Below the pieces are notes generated by a model. That model did not search any database, was not told the DNA's origin, and worked only from the letters and a program-made list of their open reading frames with translations. From Schwartzia sp. (in: firmicutes) (lineage in GTDB: Bacteria > Bacillota > Negativicutes > Selenomonadales > Selenomonadaceae): a stretch of 25,652 bases of DNA. Positions 14,356 through 23,826 of this stretch are shown one piece after another. A program made the translations under genes and the position numbers. Where the stretch lies: assembly GCA_024691625.1 (NCBI GenBank), contig JAILNL010000180.1, positions 1-25,652 on the forward strand. The letters run 5' to 3'. Each line of letters starts with the position of its first letter. The first letter of the stretch is position 1.

Positions 14356-15250
14356 TTTCGTGCAGGGTAATCTTTTCGTCACCCGTCAGCCCTCCTGTAA
14401 TAACAGATGCCATTGTGTTATGATTTTCAAATCCCGTGGCTGCCCTCTCAGGACTTGCGTTTGCATAGCAGTAGCGGCAGCCGTGAATGCATGTATCGTA
14501 CTGACCGATATCAAAGCTTTCCACACAGTTGCACAGCGGGCGCTGAGTTTTTGCTTTTCGTGTTTTTATGTGCTTGCCCGCTATACGTGATACAAGCTCC
14601 CCGTCAATACAGGCTCCATGAATGATACCGTACTGCTCAAGGCCGACTGCCTCGGAGCAGGTTTGAAGTGTAATACCGCTGCCCTTTACTATATCCGACA
14701 GCCCTTCCGCCAGCATCATCATTTCTTCCTCTGAAAGCTCGTGCAGATTCAGCCCCTGTGTATTTTTCTTTGCTTTTGCGTATAAGTCGATAAAGCTTAT
14801 AACACACCGTTCAGTGTACGGCGAGAGTTCCTCTGTCACTCCTTTGAACCATTCAAAGTGCTTCTCCATCGTATATTGTTCGTTTAATAGAATAGGATCG
14901 TATCTCCACACCACACGCTCTTTTCCTATTCTCCTCGAAAGCTCCTGTACCGTCCCGATTATTTCTTCCTTCGGTCGAAGATTTGTTTCCACATCCCGTC
15001 CGTATGGCGTAATGGAAATCTGCACATAATACGGATAGCTTTGAATTGAGTCAAGGTGCTCAAGCATAGGTGCGGGATCTTTCGTCCAGAACACGATACA
15101 GTCCACAAAATCAGGCTTCAGCGATATACGGCTCACCTGTCTGCGGTTGAAGGGATTTACCACGTCAGCAAAGCCCTCCTTAAGCCGCTTGCAGAACCAG
15201 TCAAAATAAAACGCCGGAATATCCGTCCGACGGCTGGCGCTGATAATCAT
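14345..15250 (-). CDS. DUF1848 family protein with C-terminal CX3CX2C cluster
   Basis: A 301-residue cytoplasmic protein of the DUF1848 family. The N-terminus IISASRRTDIPAFYFDWF and the segments IVFWTKDP, YYVQISITPYG and RVVWRYDPILL are typical. Near the C-terminus lies CNC...CIHGCRYCYAN: C240, C242, then C254, C258 and C261, the last three spaced CX3CX2C as in radical SAM enzymes. There the cluster is normally N-terminal, whereas here it follows the barrel-like region. The start at ATG 15250 has AGGAGG 8 bases upstream; an upstream start at 15268 is unlikely. The activity is unknown; an Fe-S dependent or SAM-radical reaction is an inference. It overlaps the DUF3781 gene. Confidence 0.9.
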   Translation of the reverse strand: MIISASRRTDIPAFYFDWFCKRLKEGFADVVNPFNRRQVSRISLKPDFVDCIVFWTKDPAPMLEHLDSIQSYPYYVQISITPYGRDVETNLRPKEEIIGTVQELSRRIGKERVVWRYDPILLNEQYTMEKHFEWFKGVTEELSPYTERCVISFIDLYAKAKKNTQGLNLHELSEEEMMMLAEGLSDIVKGSGITLQTCSEAVGLEQYGIIHGACIDGELVSRIAGKHIKTRKAKTQRPLCNCVESFDIGQYDTCIHGCRYCYANASPERAATGFENHNTMASVITGGLTGDEKITLHENDE

Positions 15251-15310
15251 TACGCAGCCCTCCTGCAAAATTCGTATATATCACTGCAGCGATACGCTTC
15301 AAGTACATGA

Positions 15311-15351
15311 AATAAAAAAATACCGCCGGGAAGCTTTCTTCACCGGCAGTA
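15311..15351 (-). terminator. Rho-independent terminator after the small membrane protein gene
   Basis: Nine-base arms TACTGCCGG and CCGGCGGTA (15351-15343 and 15329-15321), with one non-Watson-Crick position, enclose a 13-base loop and are followed on the minus strand by seven Ts. It separates the 64-residue protein from DUF1848. Confidence 0.9.
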
Positions 15352-15398
15352 CAAACGATTCCGTCATATCAGATACGGCGCTTGTATTGCCGTCCCTG

Positions 15399-15593
15399 TT
15401 ATCCTTTATTGCTGTTAAGTTTTCTCGACTGCAGATACAGCCGCACCAAAAGACCGCCGCCCCACATGATAATGGCGGTAAGATAGAGCACATCCTCTAA
15501 CATCAAATGAGAGAAATTCATCTGAACTAAAACCAACACCGCGACGACCATTATGAGCCAGTCAAGCGGTTTTATCGTTTTAAGAAGTTCCAT
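15399..15593 (-). CDS. Small two-helix membrane protein, hypothetical
   Basis: A 64-residue protein with two hydrophobic helices (about residues 11-25 and 32-53), a short acidic turn (MLEDV) between them, and a basic C-terminus (RLYLQSRKLNSNKG), predicting both ends in the cytoplasm. I recognise no family. AAGGGG lies 11 bases ahead of the ATG, and a candidate extended -10 (TGATACAAT) is near 15621-15629. Because strong terminators flank it on both sides, it is likely a single-gene transcript. Codon use and membrane pattern support a real gene, but homology was not checked. Confidence 0.65.
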   Translation of the reverse strand: MELLKTIKPLDWLIMVVAVLVLVQMNFSHLMLEDVLYLTAIIMWGGGLLVRLYLQSRKLNSNKG

Positions 15594-15620
15594 CCGTTCG
15601 TTATCCCCTTTCTGCTCTCC

Positions 15621-15629
15621 ATTGTATCA
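15621..15629 (-). promoter_or_regulatory. Candidate extended -10 for the small membrane protein gene
   Basis: TGATACAAT on the minus strand (15629-15621) lies about 28 bases before the ATG and past the argH terminator. No convincing -35 is visible. Confidence 0.35.
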
Positions 15630-15668
15630 CAGAAACAGCCCTGCATTCATTAAATAATTTTTCACCAC

Positions 15669-15705
15669 GAAAAAACAGGAGCACGGCTCTTTCACCGGCT
15701 CCTGT
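15669..15705 (-). terminator. Rho-independent terminator of the arg operon
   Basis: Eight-base arms ACAGGAGC and GCTCCTGT (15705-15698 and 15682-15675), with inner CGG/CCG pairing, are followed on the minus strand by a run of six Ts. It lies 8 bases past the argH stop and ends the seven-gene arginine operon. Confidence 0.92.
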
Positions 15706-15712
15706 CATGTTA

Positions 15713-17143
15713 TTATTCTTCTACCTGAATCTGCTTGTCCTCATGTTCCTCGGTAATTTTTCTTTCCGTGTCCATGAGTCCCTTTGCCGCTCGAATCTGA
15801 AGGTCAACCTGCTCGTAAGAGGTTCCTCCAAGAGAGTTGCGTGTCTTTACGCAGGTTTCCGGAAGGATTGCATCTTTTATGTCCTCGTCAAACATCGGCG
15901 AAAGTGCTTTGAATTCGTCCATTGTAAGGTCAACGAGCCATTTATGATGCTCTATGCAGTAGTGAACTGCCTGTCCCGACACAGCGTGAGCCTGACGGAA
16001 CGGCATTCCTTTTTTTGCAAGATAATCCGCAAGGTCCGTCGCATTGGAGAAGTCCTCGTCAACCGCACGTTTCATAACGTCACGGTTTACCTTCATGCCG
16101 CGCAGAATACGGGCATATACGGCAAGGCTGAATTTAACCGTATCAATGGCATCGAAGATTCCTTCTTTGTCCTCCTGCAGGTCTTTGTTGTATGCAAGGG
16201 GCAGTCCTTTGACCGTCGTGAGCATCGCCATGAGATGTCCGATAACACGTCCGGTTTTTCCGCGAACAAGCTCAGATACATCAGGATTCTTTTTCTGCGG
16301 CATCATTGACGAGCCCGTGCAGTGTGCATCGTCGAGTTCTACAAAGGAGAACTCACGGGAACACCAGAGAATCGTTTCCTCGCTGAGACGCGAGAGATGC
16401 ACCATAAGCATCGAAGCCGCTGAGAGGAATTCCATGATGTAGTCACGGTCGCTCACGGCATCGAGACTGTTCGTGTAGATATTCTCGAAATTCAGAAGCT
16501 CAGCTACAAAACGTCGGTCAATCGGGAATGTGGTTCCCGCAAGCGCGCCCGCACCCAGCGGCATGATGTCAGCACGCTGATATACACCGTTGAAACGTGC
16601 GAAATCACGGCTGAACAGGGAGAAATACGCCATGAGATGGTGTCCGAAAAGAATCGGCTGCGCCCTTTGCAGATGCGTATAGCCCGGCATGATTACATCA
16701 CTGTATTTTTCAGCAGTCTCAACGAGAGCTTTCTGCATATCAAGAATGAGCTTTTCAACTTCGACTGCTTCTCTACGGACGTACATGTGCGTATCAAGAG
16801 CGACCTGGTCATTTCTGCTGCGGGCAGTATGGAGACGTCCGCCTGCTTCGCCGATAGCATCCGTAAGGCGCTTCTCAATATTCATATGGATATCCTCAAA
16901 GGCAACATCAAATTCAAATTCGCCTTTTTCAATACGAGCGAGAATATCCTTTAATCCGCCAACGATTTTATCGCGGTCCTCCTCACTGATAATGCCGCAT
17001 TTTGCCAGCATTGTCGCGTGAGCGATGGAGCCTGCGATATCCTCGTGATACATGCGTTTGTCAAAGCCGATGGAAGCCTGAAAATCATTTATCATTTCGT
17101 CGGTCGTTTTTGTAAAACGACCGCCCCACAGCTTCTCACTCAT
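15713..17143 (-). CDS. argH: Argininosuccinate lyase
   Basis: ArgH splits argininosuccinate into arginine and fumarate, the last step of the pathway. The protein is 476 residues, slightly longer than usual because of a charged C-terminal tail ([18 protein letters not shown]). The fumarase/aspartase superfamily signature [12 protein letters not shown] (about 280-291), which carries the catalytic serine loop, is intact, as are [13 protein letters not shown] (about 102-114) and the catalytic histidine context [10 protein letters not shown] (about 154-163). The start overlaps argG by ATGA, and it is the last gene before the operon terminator. Cytoplasmic tetramer in the known family. Confidence 0.97.
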   Translation of the reverse strand: MSEKLWGGRFTKTTDEMINDFQASIGFDKRMYHEDIAGSIAHATMLAKCGIISEEDRDKIVGGLKDILARIEKGEFEFDVAFEDIHMNIEKRLTDAIGEAGGRLHTARSRNDQVALDTHMYVRREAVEVEKLILDMQKALVETAEKYSDVIMPGYTHLQRAQPILFGHHLMAYFSLFSRDFARFNGVYQRADIMPLGAGALAGTTFPIDRRFVAELLNFENIYTNSLDAVSDRDYIMEFLSAASMLMVHLSRLSEETILWCSREFSFVELDDAHCTGSSMMPQKKNPDVSELVRGKTGRVIGHLMAMLTTVKGLPLAYNKDLQEDKEGIFDAIDTVKFSLAVYARILRGMKVNRDVMKRAVDEDFSNATDLADYLAKKGMPFRQAHAVSGQAVHYCIEHHKWLVDLTMDEFKALSPMFDEDIKDAILPETCVKTRNSLGGTSYEQVDLQIRAAKGLMDTERKITEEHEDKQIQVEE

Positions 17144-18366
17144 TTCAGGAGCCCCATTTTTTCCTGCATGATAGCGCGGACCTTCAGCGGGAGTCCAAAG
17201 AGATTTACAAAGCCTGTGCCGTCAGCCTGATTGTAGACATCGTCCTCTTCGAAGGTTACGAAGTCATGGCTGTAGAGCGAGTAATCGGATTTTGCGCCTG
17301 CGGAAATGATGTTGCCCTTGTAGAGCTTCAGTTTTACCGTACCTGTAACCGTGCGCTGCGTGCTGTCAACGAATGCGTCAAGAGCCTCACGGAGCTGCGA
17401 GAACCACATACCGTTGTATACGAGCTCTGCGTACTGATTTGCAACGAGTTCCTTATAGTGGAGTGTCGTACGGTCGAGGCAGAGGTATTCAAGTTCACGG
17501 TGTGCATAGTAGAGGATAGCTCCGCCCGGATTCTCGTAAACACCACGGGATTTCATACCGACAAGACGGTTCTCGCAAATATCTGTGATACCGATACCGT
17601 TCTTTGCGCCGATTTCATTCAGCGTCGTAAGGAGCTCCGTTGCATTCATCTTCTTACCGTTGACTGCAACAGGAATACCCTTCTCGAAGTCGATTTCGAT
17701 GATTTCATCTTTGTCCGGTGCCTGCTCCGGAGTCTTTGTTACGAGGAACATTTCATCCTTCGGTGCATTCCACGGATCCTCAAGGTCAGAGCCCTCATGG
17801 CTGAGGTGCCAGATGTTGCGGTCCATGCTGTATGTTTTGTTAGCCGTTGCGATAGGAATGTTATGCTGTTTTGCGTATTCGATAGCTTCCTCACGGGAGC
17901 GGATTTTCCATTCTCTCCACGGAGTAATAATCTTCAGCTGAGGAGCGAGTGCTTTGACGGAAAGCTCGAAACGAACCTGGTCGTTTCCTTTGCCCGTAGC
18001 GCCGTGAGCAATAGCATCACAGCCTTCCTTCTTGGCAATCTCAACAAGCTTCTTTGCAATTACCGGACGTGCAAAGGATGTGCCGAGGAGATATTTACCC
18101 TCATAGACAGCGCCTGCCTTGAGTGTCGGCCATACATAGCCTGTGAGGAATTCTTCCGTAAGATCTGCAATGAAAACCTTGGATGCTCCGGATGCCAATG
18201 CTTTATCATGAACAACGGAGAGCTCGTCCCCCTGTCCGATATCTGCACAGACAGCGATAACCTCGCAGCCGTCATAATTCTCTTTGAGCCACGGAATGAT
18301 GCAGGACGTATCAAGACCGCCGGAATATGCAAGTGCTACCTTTGTTACTTTCTTTTCGTTTGCCAT
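17140..18366 (-). CDS. argG: Argininosuccinate synthase
   Basis: ArgG joins citrulline and aspartate using ATP to form argininosuccinate. The protein is 408 residues, the normal length. The PP-loop motif [11 protein letters not shown] (11-21) binds [16 protein letters not shown] (about 118-130) and the C-terminal half [13 protein letters not shown] are typical of the family. An AAGGAG lies 11 bases before the ATG. The 53-base AT-rich gap from argF is the largest within the operon after argC, but I see no clear second promoter there. It overlaps argH by four bases. Confidence 0.98.
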   Translation of the reverse strand: MANEKKVTKVALAYSGGLDTSCIIPWLKENYDGCEVIAVCADIGQGDELSVVHDKALASGASKVFIADLTEEFLTGYVWPTLKAGAVYEGKYLLGTSFARPVIAKKLVEIAKKEGCDAIAHGATGKGNDQVRFELSVKALAPQLKIITPWREWKIRSREEAIEYAKQHNIPIATANKTYSMDRNIWHLSHEGSDLEDPWNAPKDEMFLVTKTPEQAPDKDEIIEIDFEKGIPVAVNGKKMNATELLTTLNEIGAKNGIGITDICENRLVGMKSRGVYENPGGAILYYAHRELEYLCLDRTTLHYKELVANQYAELVYNGMWFSQLREALDAFVDSTQRTVTGTVKLKLYKGNIISAGAKSDYSLYSHDFVTFEEDDVYNQADGTGFVNLFGLPLKVRAIMQEKMGLLK

Positions 18367-18419
18367 AATGTAATTCGCTCCTTATGATATGAAATACAAT
18401 ACTTATTTAATGTATACGT

Positions 18420-19358
18420 TTAATCGCCCATAGTCAAGGCTAATACAGCTTTTTGTGCATGTAAACGGTTCTCTGCTTCGTCGAAAATTACATTTGCGTT
18501 GTCCTCAAAGACATCAGCCGTAATTTCCTCTCCGCGGTGTGCCGGCAGACAGTGCATAACAACGGCACGCTTAGAAGCATTTTTCAAAAGCTCTTTGTTT
18601 ATCTGATAGCCCGCGAGGTCTTTGAGACGTTTTTCGCGTTCCTCTTCCTCGCCCATGCTGACCCACACATCCGTATAAAGAACGTCTGCGTCCTTTGCGG
18701 CTTCGGCAACATCATGTGTAAGCACAATGCTCGAGCCTGTTGCCTTTGCGTCCTCTTTCGCGTTTTTGACAACGCCTGCATCAGGCTCATAGCCTACCGG
18801 TGTAGCTGCCGCGAAATTCATGCCCATCTTGGCGCAGCCGTACATGAGCGAATTTGTCATGTTGTTGCCATCGCCGATATATGCCAGCTTCAAGCCCTTG
18901 AGGTTTTTGCCGAGATGTTCACGGATTGTGAGCATATCAGCCAGAACCTGGCATGGATGCAACAGGTCTGTCAGCGCGTTGATGACAGGAACATCTGCCC
19001 ATTTTGCAAATTCCACCAGTTTGTCATGGCCAAAGGTACGAATCATGATACCGTCCAGATAACGCGAAAGCACACGAGCCGTATCTTCTATAGGCTCTCC
19101 GCGTCCTATCTGCAGGTCGCGGTTCGACAGGAACAGTGCCTGCCCGCCCAGCTGATACATGCCTGTCTCAAAAGACACTCTTGTCCTCGTGGAAGATTTT
19201 TCAAAAATCATGCCCAGCGTTTTGCCCTCAAGCAAATGGTGCTGCACGCCGGCCTTCTGCATCGCTTTAAGCTCTGCCGCCAGTTCAAGAATTTCTTCCA
19301 TCTCATCGACGGTAAGTTCATGGAGCGACAACAGGTCTTTCCCTTTTAATGTTGACAT
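18420..19358 (-). CDS. argF: Ornithine carbamoyltransferase, anabolic
   Basis: ArgF makes citrulline from ornithine and carbamoyl phosphate. The protein is 312 residues. Carbamoyl phosphate-binding motif STRTR (56-60), HPCQ (134-137), the ornithine/citrulline motif region MHCLPAHRG near 266-274, and DVWVSMG are all intact. ATG 19358 is chosen because GGGGGAA lies 5 bases upstream; a longer reading from 19376 is not supported. It follows argD by 14 bases. Location inside a biosynthetic operon and the absence of arcA or arcC favour the anabolic role over arginine catabolism. Confidence 0.97.
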   Translation of the reverse strand: MSTLKGKDLLSLHELTVDEMEEILELAAELKAMQKAGVQHHLLEGKTLGMIFEKSSTRTRVSFETGMYQLGGQALFLSNRDLQIGRGEPIEDTARVLSRYLDGIMIRTFGHDKLVEFAKWADVPVINALTDLLHPCQVLADMLTIREHLGKNLKGLKLAYIGDGNNMTNSLMYGCAKMGMNFAAATPVGYEPDAGVVKNAKEDAKATGSSIVLTHDVAEAAKDADVLYTDVWVSMGEEEEREKRLKDLAGYQINKELLKNASKRAVVMHCLPAHRGEEITADVFEDNANVIFDEAENRLHAQKAVLALTMGD

Positions 19359-19372
19359 GTTGATTCCCCCAA

Positions 19373-20572
19373 TCAAGCAAATTTCGGCAATACCTTTTCA
19401 AGCACCGTCATAAGCTCATCTATCTGTTCCTTGGTTACGATAAGCGGCGGTACGAAACGCAGGACGTTTCCGACCGTGCAGTTGATGATAGCGCCTTCTT
19501 CAAGGCACGCGTTCACGATATCTCTTCCGGGCTTCGTAAGCTCCATACCGAGAATAAGTCCTTTGCCTCGAACCTCTTTAACAAGTGCCGGATATTTTTT
19601 TGCAAGCGCTTCAAGCTTTTCTCTGAAATACCCTCCGACTTCCTGAACATGCTTCAGAAAATCCGGATTTGAAATCTCATCAAGCACAACATTTGACGCC
19701 GCACACGCAAGCGGATTGCCACCGAAGGTAGAGCCGTGGTCGCCAGGTGCAAATGCCTTTGCAACCTTGTCTGATGCGATAAATGCACCAATCGGCACAC
19801 CGCCGGCAAGACCTTTTGCGAGTGTCACGATATCAGGCTTTACGCCGTACTGCTCATATGCGAAGAATGTTCCCGTTCTTCCCATTCCGCACTGAATCTC
19901 ATCGAGTATGAGACATGCATCATATTTGTCGCAGAGGGCGCGGACTTTTTTGTAGTAGTCATCAGGCGGTACATATACACCGCCCTCGCCCTGAATCGTC
20001 TCAAGCATAACAGCGCAGGTCTTTTCACTCATGAGCTTTTCGAGAGCATCTATATCACCGAAGTCAACATAATCGAAGCCTTCGACCAGCGGTCCGTAGC
20101 CCTCATGGTAATGAGGCTGTCCCGTTGCGGTAAGCGTCGCGTAGGTTCTTCCGTGAAAACTCATATTCGCTGCGATAATCTGAATTTTTTCGGGGTTTTT
20201 ATGCCATGCGTATTTACGTGCCAGCTTTATAGCACCCTCGTTTGCCTCAGCGCCGGAATTTCCGAAGAATACCTTGCCAAGTCCGCTGAGCCTTACGAGC
20301 TTTTCTGCGGCATCCGCCTGTGTCTGAGTGTAGTAAAGATTAGAGCAGTGAATCATTTTCCCTGCCTGTTCGGAAACTGCCTTTACCAATGCAGGATGTG
20401 CATGACCAAGCACGTTTACTGCTATACCGCCAAGAAAATCAATGTATTTCTTATCGTGGGAGTCATAGACGTACATTCCGTCGCCGTGGTCCAGCACGAT
20501 ATCATAACGGGCAAAGACGGGAATATATGAGTTCCTGTCTTTCTCGTATATCTGTTCATCTGTTTCCTTCAT
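19373..20572 (-). CDS. argD: Acetylornithine aminotransferase
   Basis: ArgD transfers an amino group from glutamate to N-acetylglutamate semialdehyde to give N-acetylornithine. It is a class III PLP aminotransferase of 399 residues. Visible motifs are FFGNSGAEANEGAIKLAR (about 102-119, phosphate-binding loop), ETIQGEGGVYVPP, LILDEIQCGMGRTG (PLP Asp), and TLAKGLAGGVPIGAF (with the Schiff-base lysine), then STFGGNPLAC. GGAGGG lies 8 bases ahead of the ATG. It is separated from argB by only 16 bases. Lysine-pathway DapC activity is possible, as in other ArgD proteins, but the operon points to arginine. Confidence 0.97.
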   Translation of the reverse strand: MKETDEQIYEKDRNSYIPVFARYDIVLDHGDGMYVYDSHDKKYIDFLGGIAVNVLGHAHPALVKAVSEQAGKMIHCSNLYYTQTQADAAEKLVRLSGLGKVFFGNSGAEANEGAIKLARKYAWHKNPEKIQIIAANMSFHGRTYATLTATGQPHYHEGYGPLVEGFDYVDFGDIDALEKLMSEKTCAVMLETIQGEGGVYVPPDDYYKKVRALCDKYDACLILDEIQCGMGRTGTFFAYEQYGVKPDIVTLAKGLAGGVPIGAFIASDKVAKAFAPGDHGSTFGGNPLACAASNVVLDEISNPDFLKHVQEVGGYFREKLEALAKKYPALVKEVRGKGLILGMELTKPGRDIVNACLEEGAIINCTVGNVLRFVPPLIVTKEQIDELMTVLEKVLPKFA

Positions 20573-20588
20573 ATCTGTTCCCTCCGGA

Positions 20589-21473
20589 TTATTTCACAAT
20601 TTCGGTACCGATACCCTGCGAAGTGAAAAGCTCCAAAAGCAGGGAGTGCGGAAGCCGTCCGTCTATAATAGCGGTCTTATGTGCCCCTCCGTCCAGTGCC
20701 TTGAGGCAGGATTCGACCTTCGGTATCATACCGCCTGCGATAGTTCCATCCTCAATGTACTGTCGGGCTTCCTTCTCCGTAAGGGACGAAATGAACGAGC
20801 TCTTGTCCTCAAAATCCTTGTATATTCCCTCTACATCAGTCAAAAGCAGGAGTTTTTCAGCTTTCAGCGCGCCCGCAACCTCCGCGGCTACGTAGTCAGC
20901 GTTGATATTGTAGCTTGAACCGTCCTCACCGACTCCCACAGGGGCGATTACAGGGATATAATCCTGCTTGATAAGGTCGTTTACCGTCTCTCCGCGAATC
21001 TTTTCTACATCACCGACGAAACCGATATCGACTTTTTCGATTTTGCCGTCCGTGTGAACCTCAGCCAGCTTCTTTTTCGCCTGAATGAGGGACGCGTCCT
21101 TGCCTGAAAGGCCAATGGCGCTGTTTCCGCTGCGGTTGAGGAGGTTTACGATTTCCGAATTTATCTTGCCGATGAGAACCATTTCAACGATTTCCATGGT
21201 TTCCTCATCAGTAACTCTGAGCCCGCTGACAAACTCGGATTTTTTACCGACCTTTTTCAAAAAGCCTGTGATATCCGGCCCGCCGCCATGTACTATAACA
21301 GGGTGAACTCCCACGAACTTCATAAGGGTAATGTCCTTTATGACCTTTGCCTTCAGCTCGGGAGTTATCATGGCGTTGCCGCCGTATTTGATGACGATGG
21401 TTTTGCCGAAGTATTTCTGAATATATGGAAGTGCTTCAACTAAGATATTTGCTGTATCCTGTGGCGAAAACAT
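20589..21473 (-). CDS. argB: Acetylglutamate kinase
   Basis: ArgB phosphorylates N-acetylglutamate with ATP. The protein is 294 residues of the amino acid kinase family. The nucleotide and substrate motifs VIKYGGNAM (about 27-35), VHGGGPDI (about 61-68), and the C-terminal GGMIPKVESCLKAL (about 253-266) are intact. An N-terminal helix (SPQDTANILVEALPYIQKYFG) of the kind found in arginine-sensitive hexameric kinases is present, so feedback inhibition by arginine is likely. GGAGGG lies 7 bases ahead of the ATG. The gap to argJ is 14 bases. Confidence 0.97.
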   Translation of the reverse strand: MFSPQDTANILVEALPYIQKYFGKTIVIKYGGNAMITPELKAKVIKDITLMKFVGVHPVIVHGGGPDITGFLKKVGKKSEFVSGLRVTDEETMEIVEMVLIGKINSEIVNLLNRSGNSAIGLSGKDASLIQAKKKLAEVHTDGKIEKVDIGFVGDVEKIRGETVNDLIKQDYIPVIAPVGVGEDGSSYNINADYVAAEVAGALKAEKLLLLTDVEGIYKDFEDKSSFISSLTEKEARQYIEDGTIAGGMIPKVESCLKALDGGAHKTAIIDGRLPHSLLLELFTSQGIGTEIVK

Positions 21474-21487
21474 CCCAATCCCTCCAA

Positions 21488-22699
21488 TCAGGTGTGGTAT
21501 TCACCGTTGATTTTCACGTATTCATAGGAGAAATCGCAGGACCATACGGTTGCATCTGCATCTCCGAGTCCGAGAGCAACATCAATCACGATATCATGCT
21601 CGGACATAACCTTTCTGAGAGCTGCTTCGTCGAAGGAAGCTCCGACTCCGTTTGCATATACCGGAATACCGCCGAATTTAACAACTGTTGTCTCAGGCAC
21701 GATATCTACGCCTGCATATCCGACAGCGCAGATTACACGTCCCCAGTTCGGGTCCTGTCCAAAGAATGCTGTCTTTACGAGCGGAGACTTTGCAACGCTC
21801 ATGGCAACCTGTTTTGCATCAGCGAAAGTTTTTGCTCCGCTTACATTGATTGTGAGGAATTTCGTTGCGCCCTCTCCGTCTGCAGCGATTCTCTGAGAAA
21901 GACCTGTGCAGATGGATTTCAGTGCTGCTGCAAATTTCTCGTAGTCAGCATCCTTCTCAGTGATTTTCTTATTGCCAGCCGCACCGTTTGCCAGAACAAT
22001 CGCCATATCGTTTGTGCTCATATCGCCATCAATGGAAATCATATTGAAGGTAACCTCTACCACATCAGAAAGAGCTGCCTGCAAAAGCTTCTGATCGATA
22101 TCTGCGTCTGTTGTGATGAAGCAAAGCATAGTTGCCATGTTTGGCTGAATCATACCGGAGCCTTTTGCGATAGCGCCGAAGCGTACCGTTTTGCCGCCAA
22201 TCTCTACTTCCGAAGAGCATGCCTTCGAATAAGTATCCGTAGTAACGATAGCGTTGCCTGCATTCGAGCTTCCGTCCTCAGAAAGCTCCGATACTGCATT
22301 TTTGATTCCGACTGCCATTTTATCCATCGGAAGATTAACTCCGATTACGCCAGTAGATGCAACGATGACCTCTGTATCCCCGCAGCCAAGTTCTTTTGCG
22401 GTAAGCGAAGCCATTGCCTTTGCATCTGCAAGTCCCTGCTCGCCCGTGCATGCGTTTGCGCAGCCTGCGTTAGCAACTATTGCATGCGCCTTGCCGCCCT
22501 TTACGACCTCCTTTGAGACCGCAACAGGTGCTGCGAAAACCTTGTTCTGAGTGAAGGTTCCGGCAACAGCTGCCTCCTTTTCCGTGTAAATAACCGCAAG
22601 ATCGAGATTTCCGCTTTTCTTGATGCCTGCCTTTACGCCTGCAGCCTTAAAACCCTGCGGAAAAGTAACGCCTTTTTTTGCATTTTCTTCTGTGAACAT
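21488..22699 (-). CDS. argJ: Glutamate N-acetyltransferase / ornithine acetyltransferase
   Basis: ArgJ moves the acetyl group from N-acetylornithine to glutamate, recycling it; many also use acetyl-CoA to start the cycle. The protein is 403 residues. The self-cleavage site KGSGMIQPNMATMLCF (about 176-191) has the nucleophilic threonine that becomes the first residue of the beta chain. VGINLPMD and NRAxxDGEGATKF-like segments (AADGEGATKFLTI) match the family. ATG 22699 has GGGAGGA upstream; a longer start from 22714 is less likely. With no argA in the window, a bifunctional enzyme would make the operon self-sufficient, but this is inference. It lies 29 bases after argC. Confidence 0.96.
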   Translation of the reverse strand: MFTEENAKKGVTFPQGFKAAGVKAGIKKSGNLDLAVIYTEKEAAVAGTFTQNKVFAAPVAVSKEVVKGGKAHAIVANAGCANACTGEQGLADAKAMASLTAKELGCGDTEVIVASTGVIGVNLPMDKMAVGIKNAVSELSEDGSSNAGNAIVTTDTYSKACSSEVEIGGKTVRFGAIAKGSGMIQPNMATMLCFITTDADIDQKLLQAALSDVVEVTFNMISIDGDMSTNDMAIVLANGAAGNKKITEKDADYEKFAAALKSICTGLSQRIAADGEGATKFLTINVSGAKTFADAKQVAMSVAKSPLVKTAFFGQDPNWGRVICAVGYAGVDIVPETTVVKFGGIPVYANGVGASFDEAALRKVMSEHDIVIDVALGLGDADATVWSCDFSYEYVKINGEYHT

Positions 22700-22728
22700 G
22701 TATATTCCTCCCAAATAAGTGGTTGTTT

Positions 22729-23763
22729 TTATGGATAAACCGGTGCGAGCGTAAGCCCTGTCTTTTCATCAAAGCCGCAGGCGATATTGAAGTTCTGAAT
22801 CGCCTGACCTGCCGCACCCTTTACGAGATTGTCGATAGCCGAAAGGACAATTACACGTCGTGTTCGGGCATCTATATGCCAGCCGAGGTCACAGTAGTTC
22901 GAGCCTCGGACATATTTCGTTTCAGGATAAGCGCCAAGCCCTCGCAGGCGAATGAAATATTCATCATCATACATCGTATGATATGCTTTTGTGACATCGT
23001 CTTCCTCTACGCCGTCCTTCAGTGTCGCATAGCAAGTACTCAGTATTCCTCTCGACATAGGCACGAGATGCGGAGTGAAGTTCAGCAGAACTTTTTCTCC
23101 TCCGATATCTGTAAGTGCCTGTTCAATCTCCGGCGTATGTCGGTGATTTGCAACACCATATGCTTTGAAATTATCGTAAAGCTCAGGGAAATGATTTGGC
23201 AGCTTTGCTGAGCGGCCTGCCCCCGAAACTCCTGATTTCGCATCAACTACAATCGTATGCACATCAACCAGATGATCTTTAACCAGCGGCGCCAGTGCCA
23301 GAATACTTGCTGTCGTGTAGCAGCCCGCATTGCCGATTATCTTTGCCGACTTGATTTTATCTCTGTTCAGCTCAGCCAGTCCGTAGACCCTCTCGGCATC
23401 CTTGTGCGTATGCGCAACCTTATACCACTGCTCGTAAACGGACGTATCATGAAAGCGGTAATCCGCCCCCAGGTCTATTATCCGTACGGGCATATCTTTA
23501 AGCGCCTGTCCGATTTTCATGGCATAGCCTGCAGGAAGTCCGATGAATAAAAAATCACTGTCTGCTCCGATTTTTTCAATATCTGAAAAACTCTCAAGCT
23601 TCCGGTCGTATATGCCTTTGAGGTGCGGATATACATCCGATATGGGTACATCTGTATGACTTTCCGATGTAATATGCATAATTTCTGCATTCGGATGATT
23701 CAAAAGGAGCCGTAAAATTTCTGCTCCGGCATAGCCGGTTGCCCCGATAATACTAACTTTCAT
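22729..23763 (-). CDS. argC: N-acetyl-gamma-glutamyl-phosphate reductase
   Basis: ArgC reduces N-acetylglutamyl phosphate to the semialdehyde with NADPH. The protein is 344 residues. The N-terminal nucleotide fold begins KVSIIGATGYAGAEILRLL (2-20), the active-site cysteine is in GNAGCYTT (about 145-152), and GVSGAGRSAK and HRHTPEIEQ carry further catalytic and binding residues. ATG 23763 is chosen because GGGAGGA lies 6 bases upstream. It is the first gene of argCJBDFGH, and its promoter carries an ARG box, so the whole operon should be repressed by arginine through an ArgR/AhrC-type protein. Confidence 0.97.
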   Translation of the reverse strand: MKVSIIGATGYAGAEILRLLLNHPNAEIMHITSESHTDVPISDVYPHLKGIYDRKLESFSDIEKIGADSDFLFIGLPAGYAMKIGQALKDMPVRIIDLGADYRFHDTSVYEQWYKVAHTHKDAERVYGLAELNRDKIKSAKIIGNAGCYTTASILALAPLVKDHLVDVHTIVVDAKSGVSGAGRSAKLPNHFPELYDNFKAYGVANHRHTPEIEQALTDIGGEKVLLNFTPHLVPMSRGILSTCYATLKDGVEEDDVTKAYHTMYDDEYFIRLRGLGAYPETKYVRGSNYCDLGWHIDARTRRVIVLSAIDNLVKGAAGQAIQNFNIACGFDEKTGLTLAPVYP

Positions 23764-23797
23764 GAGGATTCCTCCCTCTCTCAAAAGTATGTTCATA

Positions 23798-23826
23798 ATT
23801 ATACATCAATCTTGCATAAAAATGCA
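23798..23826 (-). promoter_or_regulatory. Promoter of the arg operon
   Basis: On the minus strand TATAAT (23803-23798) is a perfect -10, with TTGCAT 18 bases upstream acting as the -35 (about 23827-23822). Transcription would begin near 23791, leaving a leader of about 27 bases with a strong ribosome binding site. Confidence 0.75.

Noticed and set aside
15299..15493. Minus-strand frame of 64 residues, Cys-rich
   Set aside because: It runs through the terminator and overlaps the better supported small membrane protein gene in another frame; no ribosome site.
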